From the NCBI RefSeq assembly GCF_001431535.1, contig NZ_LDJK01000005.1:62001-126000 (forward strand): a stretch of 64,000 nt of DNA. Direction: 5' to 3'. Shown piece by piece: positions 17,860 through 26,610 of this stretch (the stretch's first letter is position 1; the number at the start of each line of letters is the position of its first letter). The notes under the pieces were generated by a model, which saw only the letters and a list, made by a program, of their open reading frames with translations, was not told the origin of the DNA and ran no database searches. This stretch comes from Stenotrophomonas chelatiphaga. GTDB lineage: Bacteria > Pseudomonadota > Gammaproteobacteria > Xanthomonadales > Xanthomonadaceae. The position numbers were made by a program, and so were the translations under genes.

Positions 17860-17988
17860 GACGACCACCTTCCCTGGAGTGAAGCGCGACAATGCCTGCT
17901 TTGCCGGTATCCAGGCGCATGCCGGAAGTAACCTGTGGACGCGCCCAGCCGCTGCATTGAAGATGACCCATCCCAGATGGAGCTCGGC

Positions 17989-18498
17989 ATGGATCCGGCA
18001 ACGTCCTTCCAGTTCGAGGTGCGATACCGCCCGGGTGAGTATCTTGCCCTGCTGCGCGCGCACATCTACTCGACGGCCATGCCGGCGGAGCGCCGCTGGT
18101 GGAACCGGCTTTTCGTGAACCTGATGCTGAGCACCTTCGTCCTCGGGCTGTTCGCCTGGAAGTCGTTCCGGGTCGGCCGCTGCCGGTTTGAAATGGACGC
18201 GCACGGTTTCATCCGCCACAGCCGGGGTAGGCCGCAGGCGGTTTCCTGGACAACGGTGAAAAAGCTGCACTGGTACCAGCACGCGATGCTGATGGAACTC
18301 AGCGAATCGGGAGTACCCATCCCGTATCGCGTGCTGGAGCCGGGCCAACGTGAGCGGATCGCTGCATGGGTAGCGGACTGCAGGCCGGGGCCACGGCCGG
18401 TCAGCGCTTCGTGCCAGCCCGCTTCGTCCGAGCCCCAGCGCCCTGTTTCTGGATGTCCCGATCCTGTCCCAGGTCACGATCCAGCAGACAATCGATGA
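17989..18498 (+). CDS. YcxB-like membrane protein, C-terminus overlaps LysR gene
   Basis: A 169-residue protein when started at ATG 17989, preferred because GGAG is at 17979-17982. One or two hydrophobic segments (LFVNLMLSTFVLGLFAWKSF) follow an N-terminal FQFEVRYRPGEYLALLRAH, and the C-terminal half FEMDAHGFIRHSRGRPQAVSWTTVKKL, read in parts, resembles the PH-like YcxB module. The last ~30 residues are Pro/Ser-rich and lie opposite the end of the convergent LysR gene, overlapping by 98 bases. Either this overlap is real or the true stop differs through an unseen error. Confidence 0.6.
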   Translation: MDPATSFQFEVRYRPGEYLALLRAHIYSTAMPAERRWWNRLFVNLMLSTFVLGLFAWKSFRVGRCRFEMDAHGFIRHSRGRPQAVSWTTVKKLHWYQHAMLMELSESGVPIPYRVLEPGQRERIAAWVADCRPGPRPVSASCQPASSEPQRPVSGCPDPVPGHDPADNR

Positions 18499-19366
18499 AC
18501 GCACGCAGCGCCGGCAGCAGGTAGCGGCGACTGGAGTAGTACAGGAACAGGCCTGGTACGGTGGGCGACCAGTCGGCGAGCACGCGCTTCAACCGTCCAT
18601 CCTGCAGTGCCTCGGCAATTCCGTCGTCGTTGTAGGCGTACAGGATCCCCAGGCCCTGCAGTGCGGCCGGCACCACGATGTCCTGGTGGTTGGACAGCAC
18701 CTTGCCCTCGGGTACGAACTCCACGCTTTTCCCTTTCCTGCGGAACTCCCAACTGGCGATCTTGCCACTGCCCGGGAAGCGCCAGCCGATGCACGCATGC
18801 TGCTGCAGATCGGCCGGCACCTTGGGTTCGCCATGCCGCGCCAGGTACTCGGGGGACGCCACCGCCAGCAGCTCCACGTCCGGTGTCAGCCGCACCGCGA
18901 TCATGTCCTTCTGCAGTCGCCCACCCACCCGGATGCCGGCATCAAAGCCCTCGCCGGCGATATCGCGCAGGCCATCGTCGATCACGATGTCGAGCACCAC
19001 ATCCGGATGGGCCTGCGCAAAGCGGCCCAGCCGCGGGGCGATGAGCTTGCGGGCCGCCATGCCGAGCGTGTTGATCCGCAGCGTACCGGCCGTGCGCGTG
19101 GTGGTGCCTACCGCCTGCGCGACCGCGTCGTCCATCTCGCGCAGCATCGGCGCGATCCGCTCATGCAGCCGGCGTCCCGGCTCGGTGGGCGAAACACTGC
19201 GCGTGGTGCGGTTCAACAGACGCACTCCCAGGCGCGCCTCCAGCTGCCGCACGATCTGGCTGAGCGCAGAGCGGGAAAGGCCGAGATGGTCGGCGGCACG
19301 GGCGAAGCTGGCACGGTCGACCACCGCCGCGAATGCTTTCAGTTCTGCGAATTCGGAGCCGCGCAT
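18401..19366 (-). CDS. LysR-family transcriptional regulator
   Basis: A 321-residue LysR protein of the subgroup with SPEYLARHGEP and GWRFPGSGK in the effector domain (CrgA/DsdC-like group of quinone or redox regulators). HTH: SFARAADHLGLSRSALSQIVRQLEARLG, read in parts, residues ~18-48. It is divergent from the SnoaL-like/SDR operon with 98 bases between, the standard arrangement for control of that operon. The last 20 residues are basic and of low complexity, overlapping the convergent gene. ATG at 19366 gives the usual N-terminus. Confidence 0.92.
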   Translation of the reverse strand: MRGSEFAELKAFAAVVDRASFARAADHLGLSRSALSQIVRQLEARLGVRLLNRTTRSVSPTEPGRRLHERIAPMLREMDDAVAQAVGTTTRTAGTLRINTLGMAARKLIAPRLGRFAQAHPDVVLDIVIDDGLRDIAGEGFDAGIRVGGRLQKDMIAVRLTPDVELLAVASPEYLARHGEPKVPADLQQHACIGWRFPGSGKIASWEFRRKGKSVEFVPEGKVLSNHQDIVVPAALQGLGILYAYNDDGIAEALQDGRLKRVLADWSPTVPGLFLYYSSRRYLLPALRAFIDCLLDRDLGQDRDIQKQGAGARTKRAGTKR

Positions 19367-19464
19367 TGTGCCCTGATTCCTACATAGCCTGATCAGATAG
19401 TAGGCGATTCTGTTGACGGCAGGAACGGGCCATCCTGAGCCCGTACCTCAACCGGAGCCTGCCC

Positions 19465-19794
19465 ATGAATGACCTGCACCTGCCCGAGCCGATCAGCGCC
19501 TACTTCACCGCCGATGCCCACGGTGGCCCTGCCGTCGCCCGCTGCTTCAACCCAGATGGACGCGTGCTGGACGAAGGCCAGACCCACACCGGCCTTGCCG
19601 CCATCGAAGCGTGGAAAGCGCACACCGCCGACCGCTACCGCTACACCGCCACGCCCATCAACGTAGAGAAGGACGAGCGCACCTATATCGTCACAAGCCA
19701 CGTGGTCGGCGACTTCCCTGGCAGCCCGGTGGACCTGCGGTACGCCTTCACCCTGGAACGCGGCAAGATCGCCACGCTGGAGATCTCCGCATGA
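19465..19794 (+). CDS. SnoaL-like/NTF2-fold protein
   Basis: A 109-residue NTF2-like protein: [38 protein letters not shown], read in parts, then a [15 protein letters not shown] strand pair and a final [12 protein letters not shown] strand. These small cone folds serve as isomerases, cyclases or ligand binders. The stop overlaps the SDR start by ATGA. With the divergent LysR gene it forms a regulator-SnoaL-SDR cassette seen often in proteobacteria. Substrate unknown. Confidence 0.85.
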   Translation: MNDLHLPEPISAYFTADAHGGPAVARCFNPDGRVLDEGQTHTGLAAIEAWKAHTADRYRYTATPINVEKDERTYIVTSHVVGDFPGSPVDLRYAFTLERGKIATLEISA

Positions 19795-20573
19795 ATTTCG
19801 ATCTTCAACTGGCTGGCAAGCTGGTACTGGTCAGCGGCGGTACGCGCGGCGTCGGCGCGGCCGTGGTGGACGTACTCCGGCAGGCCGGCGCCCGCGTGGC
19901 CGCCGCCTCGCGCTCATTGCCGGCGCAGCCCAGCGACGGTGTGCACTACCTTGCCGCCAACGTGGCGACCGCCGCAGGCGCGAGTGCGCTGGCGGTGGAC
20001 GCGGTCCACCATCTGGGTGGCATCGACATCCTGGTCAACGTGGTCGGCGGATCGTCCGCGCCTGCCGGTGGCTTCGCTGCGCTGGACGATGCCGAATGGA
20101 GCAAGGAGCTGGAGCTCAACCTGATGTCGGCCGTGCGGCTGGACCGCGCACTGCTTCCGGGCATGCTGGCGCAGCAGTCCGGCGTGATCATCCATGTCAC
20201 CTCCATCCAGCGCATCCTGCCGCTGCCGGAAGCCACGATGGCCTACGCCGCCGCCAAGGCGGCGCTGTCCACCTACAGCAAGGCATTGTCCAAAGAGGTC
20301 ACCCCGAAGGGCGTACGCGTGGTGCGGGTAGCGCCGGGCTGGATCGAAACCGAAGCCTCCGTCGCCCTGGTCGAACGGGTTTCCGCGCAGGCCGGGACAG
20401 ACTACGCAGGTGGGCAGAAGCTGATCATGGACCAGCTCGGCGGTATTCCGCTGGGGCGGCCGGCCATGCCACATGAAGTGGCCGACCTGATCGCGTTCCT
20501 GGCCTCCCCACGCGCGGCCTCGATATCCGGCAGCGAGTACGTCATCGACGGCGGCACAATCCCCACGGCGTGA
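19791..20573 (+). CDS. Short-chain dehydrogenase/reductase
   Basis: A 260-residue [14 protein letters not shown] is the cofactor loop; LVNVVGGSS replaces the NAG motif; catalytic Ser is in HVTSIQR, Tyr-Lys in [11 protein letters not shown]; and the C-terminus [15 protein letters not shown] is classical. The IQRILP segment resembles the oxidoreductase subgroup paired with SnoaL proteins. Translation is coupled to the upstream gene (ATGA at 19791-19794). Likely regulated by the divergent LysR protein. Confidence 0.92.
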   Translation: MNFDLQLAGKLVLVSGGTRGVGAAVVDVLRQAGARVAAASRSLPAQPSDGVHYLAANVATAAGASALAVDAVHHLGGIDILVNVVGGSSAPAGGFAALDDAEWSKELELNLMSAVRLDRALLPGMLAQQSGVIIHVTSIQRILPLPEATMAYAAAKAALSTYSKALSKEVTPKGVRVVRVAPGWIETEASVALVERVSAQAGTDYAGGQKLIMDQLGGIPLGRPAMPHEVADLIAFLASPRAASISGSEYVIDGGTIPTA

Positions 20574-20666
20574 GCCGCGCACGCCGTGGCCGATACGCGC
20601 AACCAGAACGGCTATGCTTGATCCCGCACGACATCCGCTTTCCACACCCAGGCAGGACGCAGCACC

Positions 20667-21611
20667 ATGAAGGTAAAGAAAGCTTCCGTGCTGTGTTCAG
20701 CCGCGCTGGCGATGTCTGCTGCGTTGCTCACCGTTGGGTGTGGGGGAACGACGCGGAAGACGATCCTCTCGTCCGATAGCCTGAAGGTCGTGGCGATAAC
20801 GCAGACGACCCTGGATATCAACGTCAGCAAGTACAAGCATTACACGACGTACGCGCTGTATCTGGACGGCGACAAACTGTCGGACGCGGCATTCGCAGGC
20901 CTGCTGCAGGATGCCGCCGCGACCGGCGAACAGATTGTCCACACCGACGCCATCGTGGTCGCCGACGATGCCGTCCTGCTGGCGTCGCACACCCGCGACG
21001 GGTCGTCTTGCTGGGCAACGCACCTGTCTGCACAGGGCGGCAAGGCGCGGTTGGAAAAGATCATCACCAGCACGACCGATTGCTCCCCACGACCCGCTTC
21101 GCCGGGCTGGAGTGCACTGTACGATCAGGCCAGCAACCTGGTCCTGGTGCGGACGCATCCCTTCGCGGTGCATCCGATCACCGGCTACTGGCAGGTGCTC
21201 TGGATCGAGGGCGACGTGGTGGCCCTGTACGAGGACGAGCGCGCGAAGGAACGACTCGTCGTCAAGCTGGTGCGGATATCTGCGGACGAAACGCTTGCCG
21301 AACAGTTCCTGCCGATGAACGCCTATGCAGAGCCTGATCTGCTCCATGCCGCGCCGGAAGCTCGCAGGCAATGGCTTTTCGACAACTTCTCTGTCAGCCT
21401 GGGCACGCCCGCCTCGATCCAGCTGCGTCCTGACAACACGCTGAAAACCATCACCCCGGAGGTCTGGGCGGAATACCAGGAGATGGACCGTCAGAACAAA
21501 GAAGCCGATGCACGCGCGAGTGCAGAGGGCCAGGCCCGCCTGGAGGCGCTGTACCGCGAAGTGAGGGAAGCGGAGGCGACCAACAACCACCCCGCGAGCC
21601 GGATCAAGTAG
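20667..21611 (+). CDS. Lipoprotein of unknown function
   Basis: A 314-residue lipoprotein with signal MKVKKASVLCSAALAMSAALLTVGC, read as a Lys-rich start and the lipobox VGCGG. Upstream is a weak site at GCACC. The mature part has no recognised domain; it contains repeated short charged segments and a C-terminal helix very rich in Glu, Arg, Ala (QNKEADARASAEGQARLEALYREVREAEA, read in parts). The next gene on the same strand encodes an exported protein 53 bases away; the two may form an operon. No function is proposed. Confidence 0.75.
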   Translation: MKVKKASVLCSAALAMSAALLTVGCGGTTRKTILSSDSLKVVAITQTTLDINVSKYKHYTTYALYLDGDKLSDAAFAGLLQDAAATGEQIVHTDAIVVADDAVLLASHTRDGSSCWATHLSAQGGKARLEKIITSTTDCSPRPASPGWSALYDQASNLVLVRTHPFAVHPITGYWQVLWIEGDVVALYEDERAKERLVVKLVRISADETLAEQFLPMNAYAEPDLLHAAPEARRQWLFDNFSVSLGTPASIQLRPDNTLKTITPEVWAEYQEMDRQNKEADARASAEGQARLEALYREVREAEATNNHPASRIK

Positions 21612-21664
21612 ACGGCGGCATTGCTACACTTCCCCGCTTTCGATGGATCTGGAGAGCAGGGCAA

Positions 21665-23326
21665 ATGGATTTTCCCCGATGGCTGTACGCCCTCACCGTA
21701 GCGGTGACGGCGATGATCACCGGCGCCGCATCCGCCGCCACTGCGGGCTCCAACCCTGCTGCCCCATCTGTGTACTACGTGCGCCAAACCGTCAGCAGCG
21801 GCCCGGACGCAGGCGACGAGCAGACGCTGTCGGGTTACTACGAAGCCACTTTGCAGGCTGCATCGCGTGCAGGAACCCAGCTTCTGCTGGCGCCCATCTG
21901 GTCGCATCAGGTGGACGCGGCTGGCCACACAAGCTACCTGATGGACCTGGACCCGAACGACGCGACCGCGGCAGCGCAACTGGCCGTGCTTGGCCAAGGC
22001 TTCAGCGCTGCGGTAACGCGATCTGGTGACACCGGCGCACTGCGTGCAACGAACCAGGGCGCGTGGACTGCACTGTCCAGGACATCACCCGAAGCGGCCA
22101 GCGCCCTGCTCAGCCTGCACCAGGTGCCGGGACTGCGGCCGGTGCAATTGCGCGCCTCGGTGGCGATGGGGGATGTTGTTGCGGGAACGCTGCGCATCGA
22201 ACCCCATGGCAGCGTCGAAACGAGACTTCAGGTGATTGAGGTCACCCCGGACGCGGTGCTGATGGAGATGTCTGTTACAGGCCCCGGCGCACAGGGCGAC
22301 GGCCGGCTGGTGGCAGCGCGTGGCGACGGCATGCCGATCGAGCTGCGGATGGAACTGCGGTACGCGGCCAGCAAGGGCCTGCCCGCATCCGTCCACCGCG
22401 TGCACCTGGCCGACACCGCCTACGACCCGATGCTGCAGATGAGCGACGATGTCGACAGCTATGTCAGCTATGCCGAGCAGGTGAGCCAGACGCTGCAGCG
22501 CGCGCCCTTCAGCGCCGTTGCGCCTGATCCTTCCGCCTACACGCATCGCGCGGCGGTACTGGGTGAGCTGGAAGACTACATGGTTGGCGCGGCCTCGCTG
22601 CCTACGCTGATGCCCTACATGGGCGCGTTCTGGATTCCCGCAGAGAACGGCACAGGGCGCTGGCTGGCGATCGGTGCACGCTCCAGCGTGGAACGCGACC
22701 CATCGGCCGGGCAAGGACAGCACGAACGCATCCTGATGTCCCGCCTGCACCGCGTGGCGATGCTGGATGCGGATGGGGCGGAGATCGCCGGGCTGCCGAC
22801 GAAACGGGTCACGCCGACGCTGTTCTTCCCGGAAAAATACGCGGCCACGCAGAACGAGGCCAGCTTCCCCTTCCATCTGCCACTGGGCGCGCCGCGCGAC
22901 GTGTTGGGCCGGATCGAAGCCGTACGCATGTCCGTCGACGCCGAAGTCTATGCGTTCGAAACGACTGAAATCCTGCAGCCCGGTGAGCGTTCGGCACTCA
23001 ACCCGGACATCACGTTGCTGCGCCCCACTGCACACAGGGCGACGCTGCTGCAGGGCAGGCAGTCGTGGAGGGCGAAGACCGGCCTGTACAGCGTGGTCGT
23101 CCCGCTGGACGAAGACGGAAACGTACTGCCCTCCGAGCAGATGACCATTGCCCCGCTGAAGCCGGCGCAACCAACGCGGCTGGCGCAGGTGCCACTGGCC
23201 TGGGAGAACGGCAGGCTGCCGATGCGGACCGAGATCGCCACCGCCCGCCCCATCGCCGCGCTGCAGGTTCGCCACTATCGCTGGAGTTCGGTGCCCACGA
23301 CATGGACCTTCCCGATGCGTGAGTGA
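21665..23326 (+). CDS. Exported protein of unknown function, 553 aa
   Basis: A 553-residue protein beginning MDFPRWLYALTVAVTAMITGAASA, a signal peptide with AASA cleavage region. The mature part is mostly beta-rich with alternating hydrophobic residues (VLLASHT-type strands are in its neighbour) and no motif I recognise; the C-terminus ends in IAALQVRHYRWSSVPTTWTFPM. Length and secretion point to a periplasmic or surface protein. It follows a lipoprotein and precedes a secreted protease gene, all on the plus strand. There is no similarity I can name. Confidence 0.7.
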   Translation: MDFPRWLYALTVAVTAMITGAASAATAGSNPAAPSVYYVRQTVSSGPDAGDEQTLSGYYEATLQAASRAGTQLLLAPIWSHQVDAAGHTSYLMDLDPNDATAAAQLAVLGQGFSAAVTRSGDTGALRATNQGAWTALSRTSPEAASALLSLHQVPGLRPVQLRASVAMGDVVAGTLRIEPHGSVETRLQVIEVTPDAVLMEMSVTGPGAQGDGRLVAARGDGMPIELRMELRYAASKGLPASVHRVHLADTAYDPMLQMSDDVDSYVSYAEQVSQTLQRAPFSAVAPDPSAYTHRAAVLGELEDYMVGAASLPTLMPYMGAFWIPAENGTGRWLAIGARSSVERDPSAGQGQHERILMSRLHRVAMLDADGAEIAGLPTKRVTPTLFFPEKYAATQNEASFPFHLPLGAPRDVLGRIEAVRMSVDAEVYAFETTEILQPGERSALNPDITLLRPTAHRATLLQGRQSWRAKTGLYSVVVPLDEDGNVLPSEQMTIAPLKPAQPTRLAQVPLAWENGRLPMRTEIATARPIAALQVRHYRWSSVPTTWTFPMRE

Positions 23327-23540
23327 CGCCAGCCGGTGCGCCCACGCGCGCGGGCGATGGATGCGGTGCCCCTTTTCCAGCCCGGCAATTCGCAGCTTCG
23401 TCGCCGTGACCGCGGCTTTGTTGCATGATCGTTACCGCTCCGCACCGGATCCGCTAGCGTTTCCTGATGGCCCGCCACCGCGCGCTATCGCCGCATAACG
23501 GCTTCCTCTGGAACGAATGCTGACAGGGACGTAGATACCC

Positions 23541-24353
23541 ATGAAACGCTGGCTCCTCCTGGCTGTGATCAGCCTCCCCTTCACCGCCGCGGCGGTTGTC
23601 ATCCGCGGCGATGTGGACGATGCCCAGTACCGCATCGACGGTTCGGCATTTCCCGCATTGGCCGACATGCCCGGCGAAGGCCATGGCGCCCTGATCGCCC
23701 CGCGCTGGGTGGTTACCGCAGCACACGCAGCGCCGATGGAGGGAATGCACGCAGCGGTGATGATCGACGGCCAGCCCCATGCGGTGGAGCGCGTGTTCCT
23801 GCATCCCGGCTACCGGCGCATGCCGGATGCCCTCGGGCAGGAAGCACTGGCGACGGGAAGCCCGTCCCGCATCCATGCCTTCCTGGCGGCGTCCGACGAT
23901 ATCGCGCTGGTCAAGCTCGCCTCGCCCGCAGCAGGCGTGCGGCCCATGCGCCTCTACCGGGGCAACGAGGAAGTCACCCGCATCGCCACCTTCATCGGCA
24001 AGGGTGCCAGCGGCAACGGCGACCGCGGCCAGAACCCGCACGACGCGCACCGGACCCTCCTGCGCCGCGCGGAGAATGCCATCACCGGAGCCAATACGCG
24101 CTACCTCTGGTACCGCTTTGATGCCCCGCCCCACGCGCTGCCGCATGAAGGCGTGCTGGGCAGTGGAGACAGCGGCGGGCCACTGATGATCCGGGATGAG
24201 AACGGCTGGCAGCTCATCGGGCTGGGCTCGTGGATCACCGCAGTGCCAGAGCACGCACTGGAGGCGGGATTCTATGGCCAGGTCGTCCACAACGTGCGCA
24301 TTTCGCGCTATGCCGACTGGATCGACAGCGTGATGCAGCGTGAGGGTGACTGA
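23541..24353 (+). CDS. Secreted trypsin-like serine protease (S1 fold)
   Basis: A 270-residue protease with signal MKRWLLLAVISLPFTAAAVV. The catalytic triad is visible: His62 in WVVTAAHA, Asp120 in SDDIALVKL and Ser211 in GSGDSGGPLM. Unlike most chymotrypsin-like enzymes there is no pro-region with a clear activation site; a short segment of about 25 residues precedes the first strand (RIDGSAFPALADMPG). Trypsin-like primary specificity is not certain, since the S1 pocket residue is not obvious. Likely exported and possibly extracellular. Confidence 0.9.
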   Translation: MKRWLLLAVISLPFTAAAVVIRGDVDDAQYRIDGSAFPALADMPGEGHGALIAPRWVVTAAHAAPMEGMHAAVMIDGQPHAVERVFLHPGYRRMPDALGQEALATGSPSRIHAFLAASDDIALVKLASPAAGVRPMRLYRGNEEVTRIATFIGKGASGNGDRGQNPHDAHRTLLRRAENAITGANTRYLWYRFDAPPHALPHEGVLGSGDSGGPLMIRDENGWQLIGLGSWITAVPEHALEAGFYGQVVHNVRISRYADWIDSVMQREGD

Positions 24354-24420
24354 GTTACCGCCGATGCAGCGGCCGGCGAAAAGGTTGCAGTGACCAACGG
24401 GGCTTACGAAGACCCCGCCC

Positions 24421-24939
24421 GTGCACCACCGCGACGAGTCCCTGCTGGTGGCGGCCACGCTCGCCGCGCGGCTCGGCCTGGAGCGGGTATGGGCGGTGGA
24501 TGACCACACCGCTGACTCGGCTACGCCCGAAGCCTTGAAGAAGGCCGCCGGCGAGGCGCTCATGAAGGCGTGGGACAACCCGCACACCAAGGCCCGCGCC
24601 GAGGCGGACGAGGCGCTGCACGCCAACCTCGGCAAACCCGATGGCCTGCTGGCGATCTACCGCGCATACAACGCGCCGGAAGCGGCGATGCAGGCCTACC
24701 ACAGCGACTTCGGCGCCGCGCTGGTGGAACCGTCGCCGCAAGCGTTCGGCCGCGATTATGTGGGTTACTGGGAAACCCGCAATCTGCGCATGGTCGCCAA
24801 CATGCGCGACGTACTCGCGCACACGCCCGGCACGCGCATGCTGGCCATCGTCGGTGCATCGCACAAACCTTACTACGAGGCCTACCTGCAGCTGATGCAC
24901 GACGTGCAGCTGGTGGATGCCGGGGACGTGCTGAACTGA
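24421..24939 (+). pseudogene. 5'-truncated DUF5694-type gene fragment
   Basis: A 172-codon frame opening with GTG at 24421; the frame has a stop only nine codons earlier (24391-24393), so the missing N-terminus cannot be recovered by moving the start. What remains looks like the C-terminal half of DUF5694 proteins: YVGYWETRNLRMVANMRDVLA, then GTRMLAIVGASHKPYYEAYL and DVQLVDAGDVL. Full-length members are about 100 residues longer and begin with a TYHF-type motif near residue 20, absent here. It lies between the protease and the Phd-Zeta pair; it is probably a relict. Confidence 0.6.
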
Positions 24940-25202
24940 GGTGAAAAACTGTAGCGTCCTGCTACATAACTCCGTGCGCCGCGGACGGGCAAAGGCGCCC
25001 TTTCCGCATCGGCCGCCAGCGCGGACCGGTCGACCTGCGCATGCAGGTCGGCCAAGACCTCCAGCGTTTCCCTCGCCCGGCAGAGGCTGATTACGCCGGC
25101 GCGTACGCCGCGCTGGCCAGCGATAGAATTCGCTCGGAAAATTCCTACACAACAATACGTTAGCGTGATCTTTTACTGGAGTCGGCAGTCATCTATCTTG
25201 CC
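24940..25202. other. Gene-poor stretch with palindromes; possible relict
   Basis: 263 bases between the truncated gene and the toxin-antitoxin pair. It holds the inverted repeat TGTAGC-GTCCT-GCTACA (24951-24967), the perfect 18-base palindrome GACCTGCGCATGCAGGTC (25032-25049) and a short open frame at 25041-25160 (MQVGQDLQRFPRPAEADYAG) with coding-like residues but no start signal. I see no complete gene. It is likely a remnant of the truncated neighbour's region or an insertion boundary. Confidence 0.5.
25172..25199 (+). promoter_or_regulatory. Promoter candidate for the Phd-Zeta operon
   Basis: TTTACT (25172-25177), a 16-base spacer and TATCTT (25194-25199) make a plausible sigma-70 promoter with a predicted start near 25206. 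That would place the transcript start just downstream of the first ATG at 25203, favouring a later antitoxin start (25242 or 25275). Confidence 0.4.
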
Positions 25203-25241
25203 ATGGAACCGAAAAATGCACATTTTTCCCACTGGTGTACG

Positions 25242-25760
25242 ATGCCTCATACAACTCCAATCGATCCGGCTGCGATGAAGCCTACCGACACCCCGCCACC
25301 CCGTGTCCTGAAGTCAGGGAGCTTCGCCTCCGTCGCGGACACCGGAAAGAAAAGCAAAGCCAGCCTTGCGACGAAAGAGCGCCGAACCGTGCCACGCACC
25401 ACCGACGCACAGCTTTCAGCCCTGCCTTCGATGACGGCAACCCAGCTCAAGCGGGGCGGCTGGCCGGGCGTGATGGTGCAGGTCAACAAGACCACGGCGG
25501 TGGCGGTGACCAACCATCATCGAACCGAGGCCGTGATCCTCACTGCGGAACATTACGCAACGCTGGTCCAGCAAGCCGCGGGGGCGAGCAACCGCAGCAG
25601 CGGTGCCGAAACCACGACCGTGCCCAAGGAGATTGCCCTGGCGCGGCTTCAACGCGCTTTCGATCAGCGCCTGGCCACGCTCAAGGATGGGAAGTCGCTT
25701 GCCGCTGCTACGCGCAAGCGTGCGCGGCGCGGCAAGGTGACCCTCGGCACTCCGTTCTGA
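25242..25760 (+). CDS. Phd/YefM-like antitoxin of a Phd-Zeta pair
   Basis: A basic protein of about 172 residues from ATG 25242 (alternatives 25203, 185 aa, and 25275). The middle carries the Phd/YefM fold signature: VQVNKTTAVAVTNHHRTEAVILTAEHYATLVQQA, read in parts, the strand-helix-strand that binds DNA. The N-terminal 70 residues are Pro/Lys-rich and disordered-looking, and the C-terminus is also basic (KRARRGK), which may bind and neutralise the toxin. It ends three bases before the Zeta-like gene. Phd antitoxins autoregulate, so the upstream promoter is likely repressed by it. Confidence 0.75.
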   Translation: MPHTTPIDPAAMKPTDTPPPRVLKSGSFASVADTGKKSKASLATKERRTVPRTTDAQLSALPSMTATQLKRGGWPGVMVQVNKTTAVAVTNHHRTEAVILTAEHYATLVQQAAGASNRSSGAETTTVPKEIALARLQRAFDQRLATLKDGKSLAAATRKRARRGKVTLGTPF

Positions 25761-25763
25761 ACG

Positions 25764-26423
25764 ATGTCCGCGATCCTCGTCCTGGCAGGGGTGAACGGGG
25801 CCGGCAAGAGCTCGCTGCTGGGAAGCATCGCCACCGCAGAAGGCTTGGTCTGGTTCGACCCGGATGCATTCACACGCGAACTTGTAGCGACGGGATGTCC
25901 TCACGACCAAGCCAATTCGAAGGCTTGGGAGGAAGGCAAAAACCGGCTTGCGCGCGCCATTGCCGATGGCGAGGACCATGCCCTTGAGACCACGTTGGGT
26001 GGCAGGACCATTTCCGCCTTGCTGCGCGAAGCAACGAAAACCCACGACGTCATCGTGTGGTTCTGCGGTCTATCCAGCGTCGACCTGCACATTCAGCGCG
26101 TCGCCCAGCGCATTGCGCAAGGCGGACATGCCGTCGCAGAGCACAGAATCAGGGCGCGCCATGACACATCGCGTGAGAACCTGATCATGCTGATGGACGC
26201 GCTGCATACGGTGCATGTCTACGACAACACCGGAGCCGCACAGGACGGGGTCACCGAGCCGCAGCTTGTTCTCGAACTCGAACGTGGTGCCATTCTGCAT
26301 CCTTCCAACCTCGACGAACTGGGCATGACGCCAGAGTGGGCGGCGCCAATCGTCGAACGTGCGTTGCAGCTCCACCCGCCGGCATGGCTCGAACCGGATG
26401 TCACGCGCCCACCGTCAATCTGA
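25764..26423 (+). CDS. Zeta-toxin family kinase (probable toxin)
   Basis: A 219-residue P-loop kinase of the Zeta/AAA_33 family. Walker A is GVNGAGKSS with Lys15; WFDPDAFTREL carries the catalytic Asp region, and ALETTLGG is the strand preceding the substrate loop. Family members phosphorylate UDP-N-acetylglucosamine and block cell-wall synthesis (PezT, Zeta of epsilon-zeta); for this protein that is inference. The canonical partner is the small Epsilon/PezA; here the preceding gene is a Phd-like antitoxin instead, three bases upstream. ATG at 25764 has a reasonable site. Confidence 0.8.
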   Translation: MSAILVLAGVNGAGKSSLLGSIATAEGLVWFDPDAFTRELVATGCPHDQANSKAWEEGKNRLARAIADGEDHALETTLGGRTISALLREATKTHDVIVWFCGLSSVDLHIQRVAQRIAQGGHAVAEHRIRARHDTSRENLIMLMDALHTVHVYDNTGAAQDGVTEPQLVLELERGAILHPSNLDELGMTPEWAAPIVERALQLHPPAWLEPDVTRPPSI

Positions 26424-26610
26424 AAAGGACGTCCCGTGACCCACCACATGAGCCACGAGGAATAGGTTATCGGCATCCGGCGCCAAGCCGTGGCGCTGGG
26501 GCCCAGGCGTCGGCCCGGATGGCTCCGGAAGTGGCAGCGCTTGATCAGTTACTAACCCGCCCTCGGATACCGTTGGCGTACGCCTGAACTCCATACGCAA
26601 GGACGCCGTT

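Noticed and set aside
16480-18504. 674-codon continuous frame including the exported hydrolase
   Set aside because: The extra N-terminal half overlaps a divergent gene and lacks a signal; a clear signal peptide begins at 17859.
25235-25987. 250-codon frame in an alternative register over the Phd and Zeta genes
   Set aside because: Shadow of two well-supported genes; Arg/Gly/Pro-rich and without motifs.
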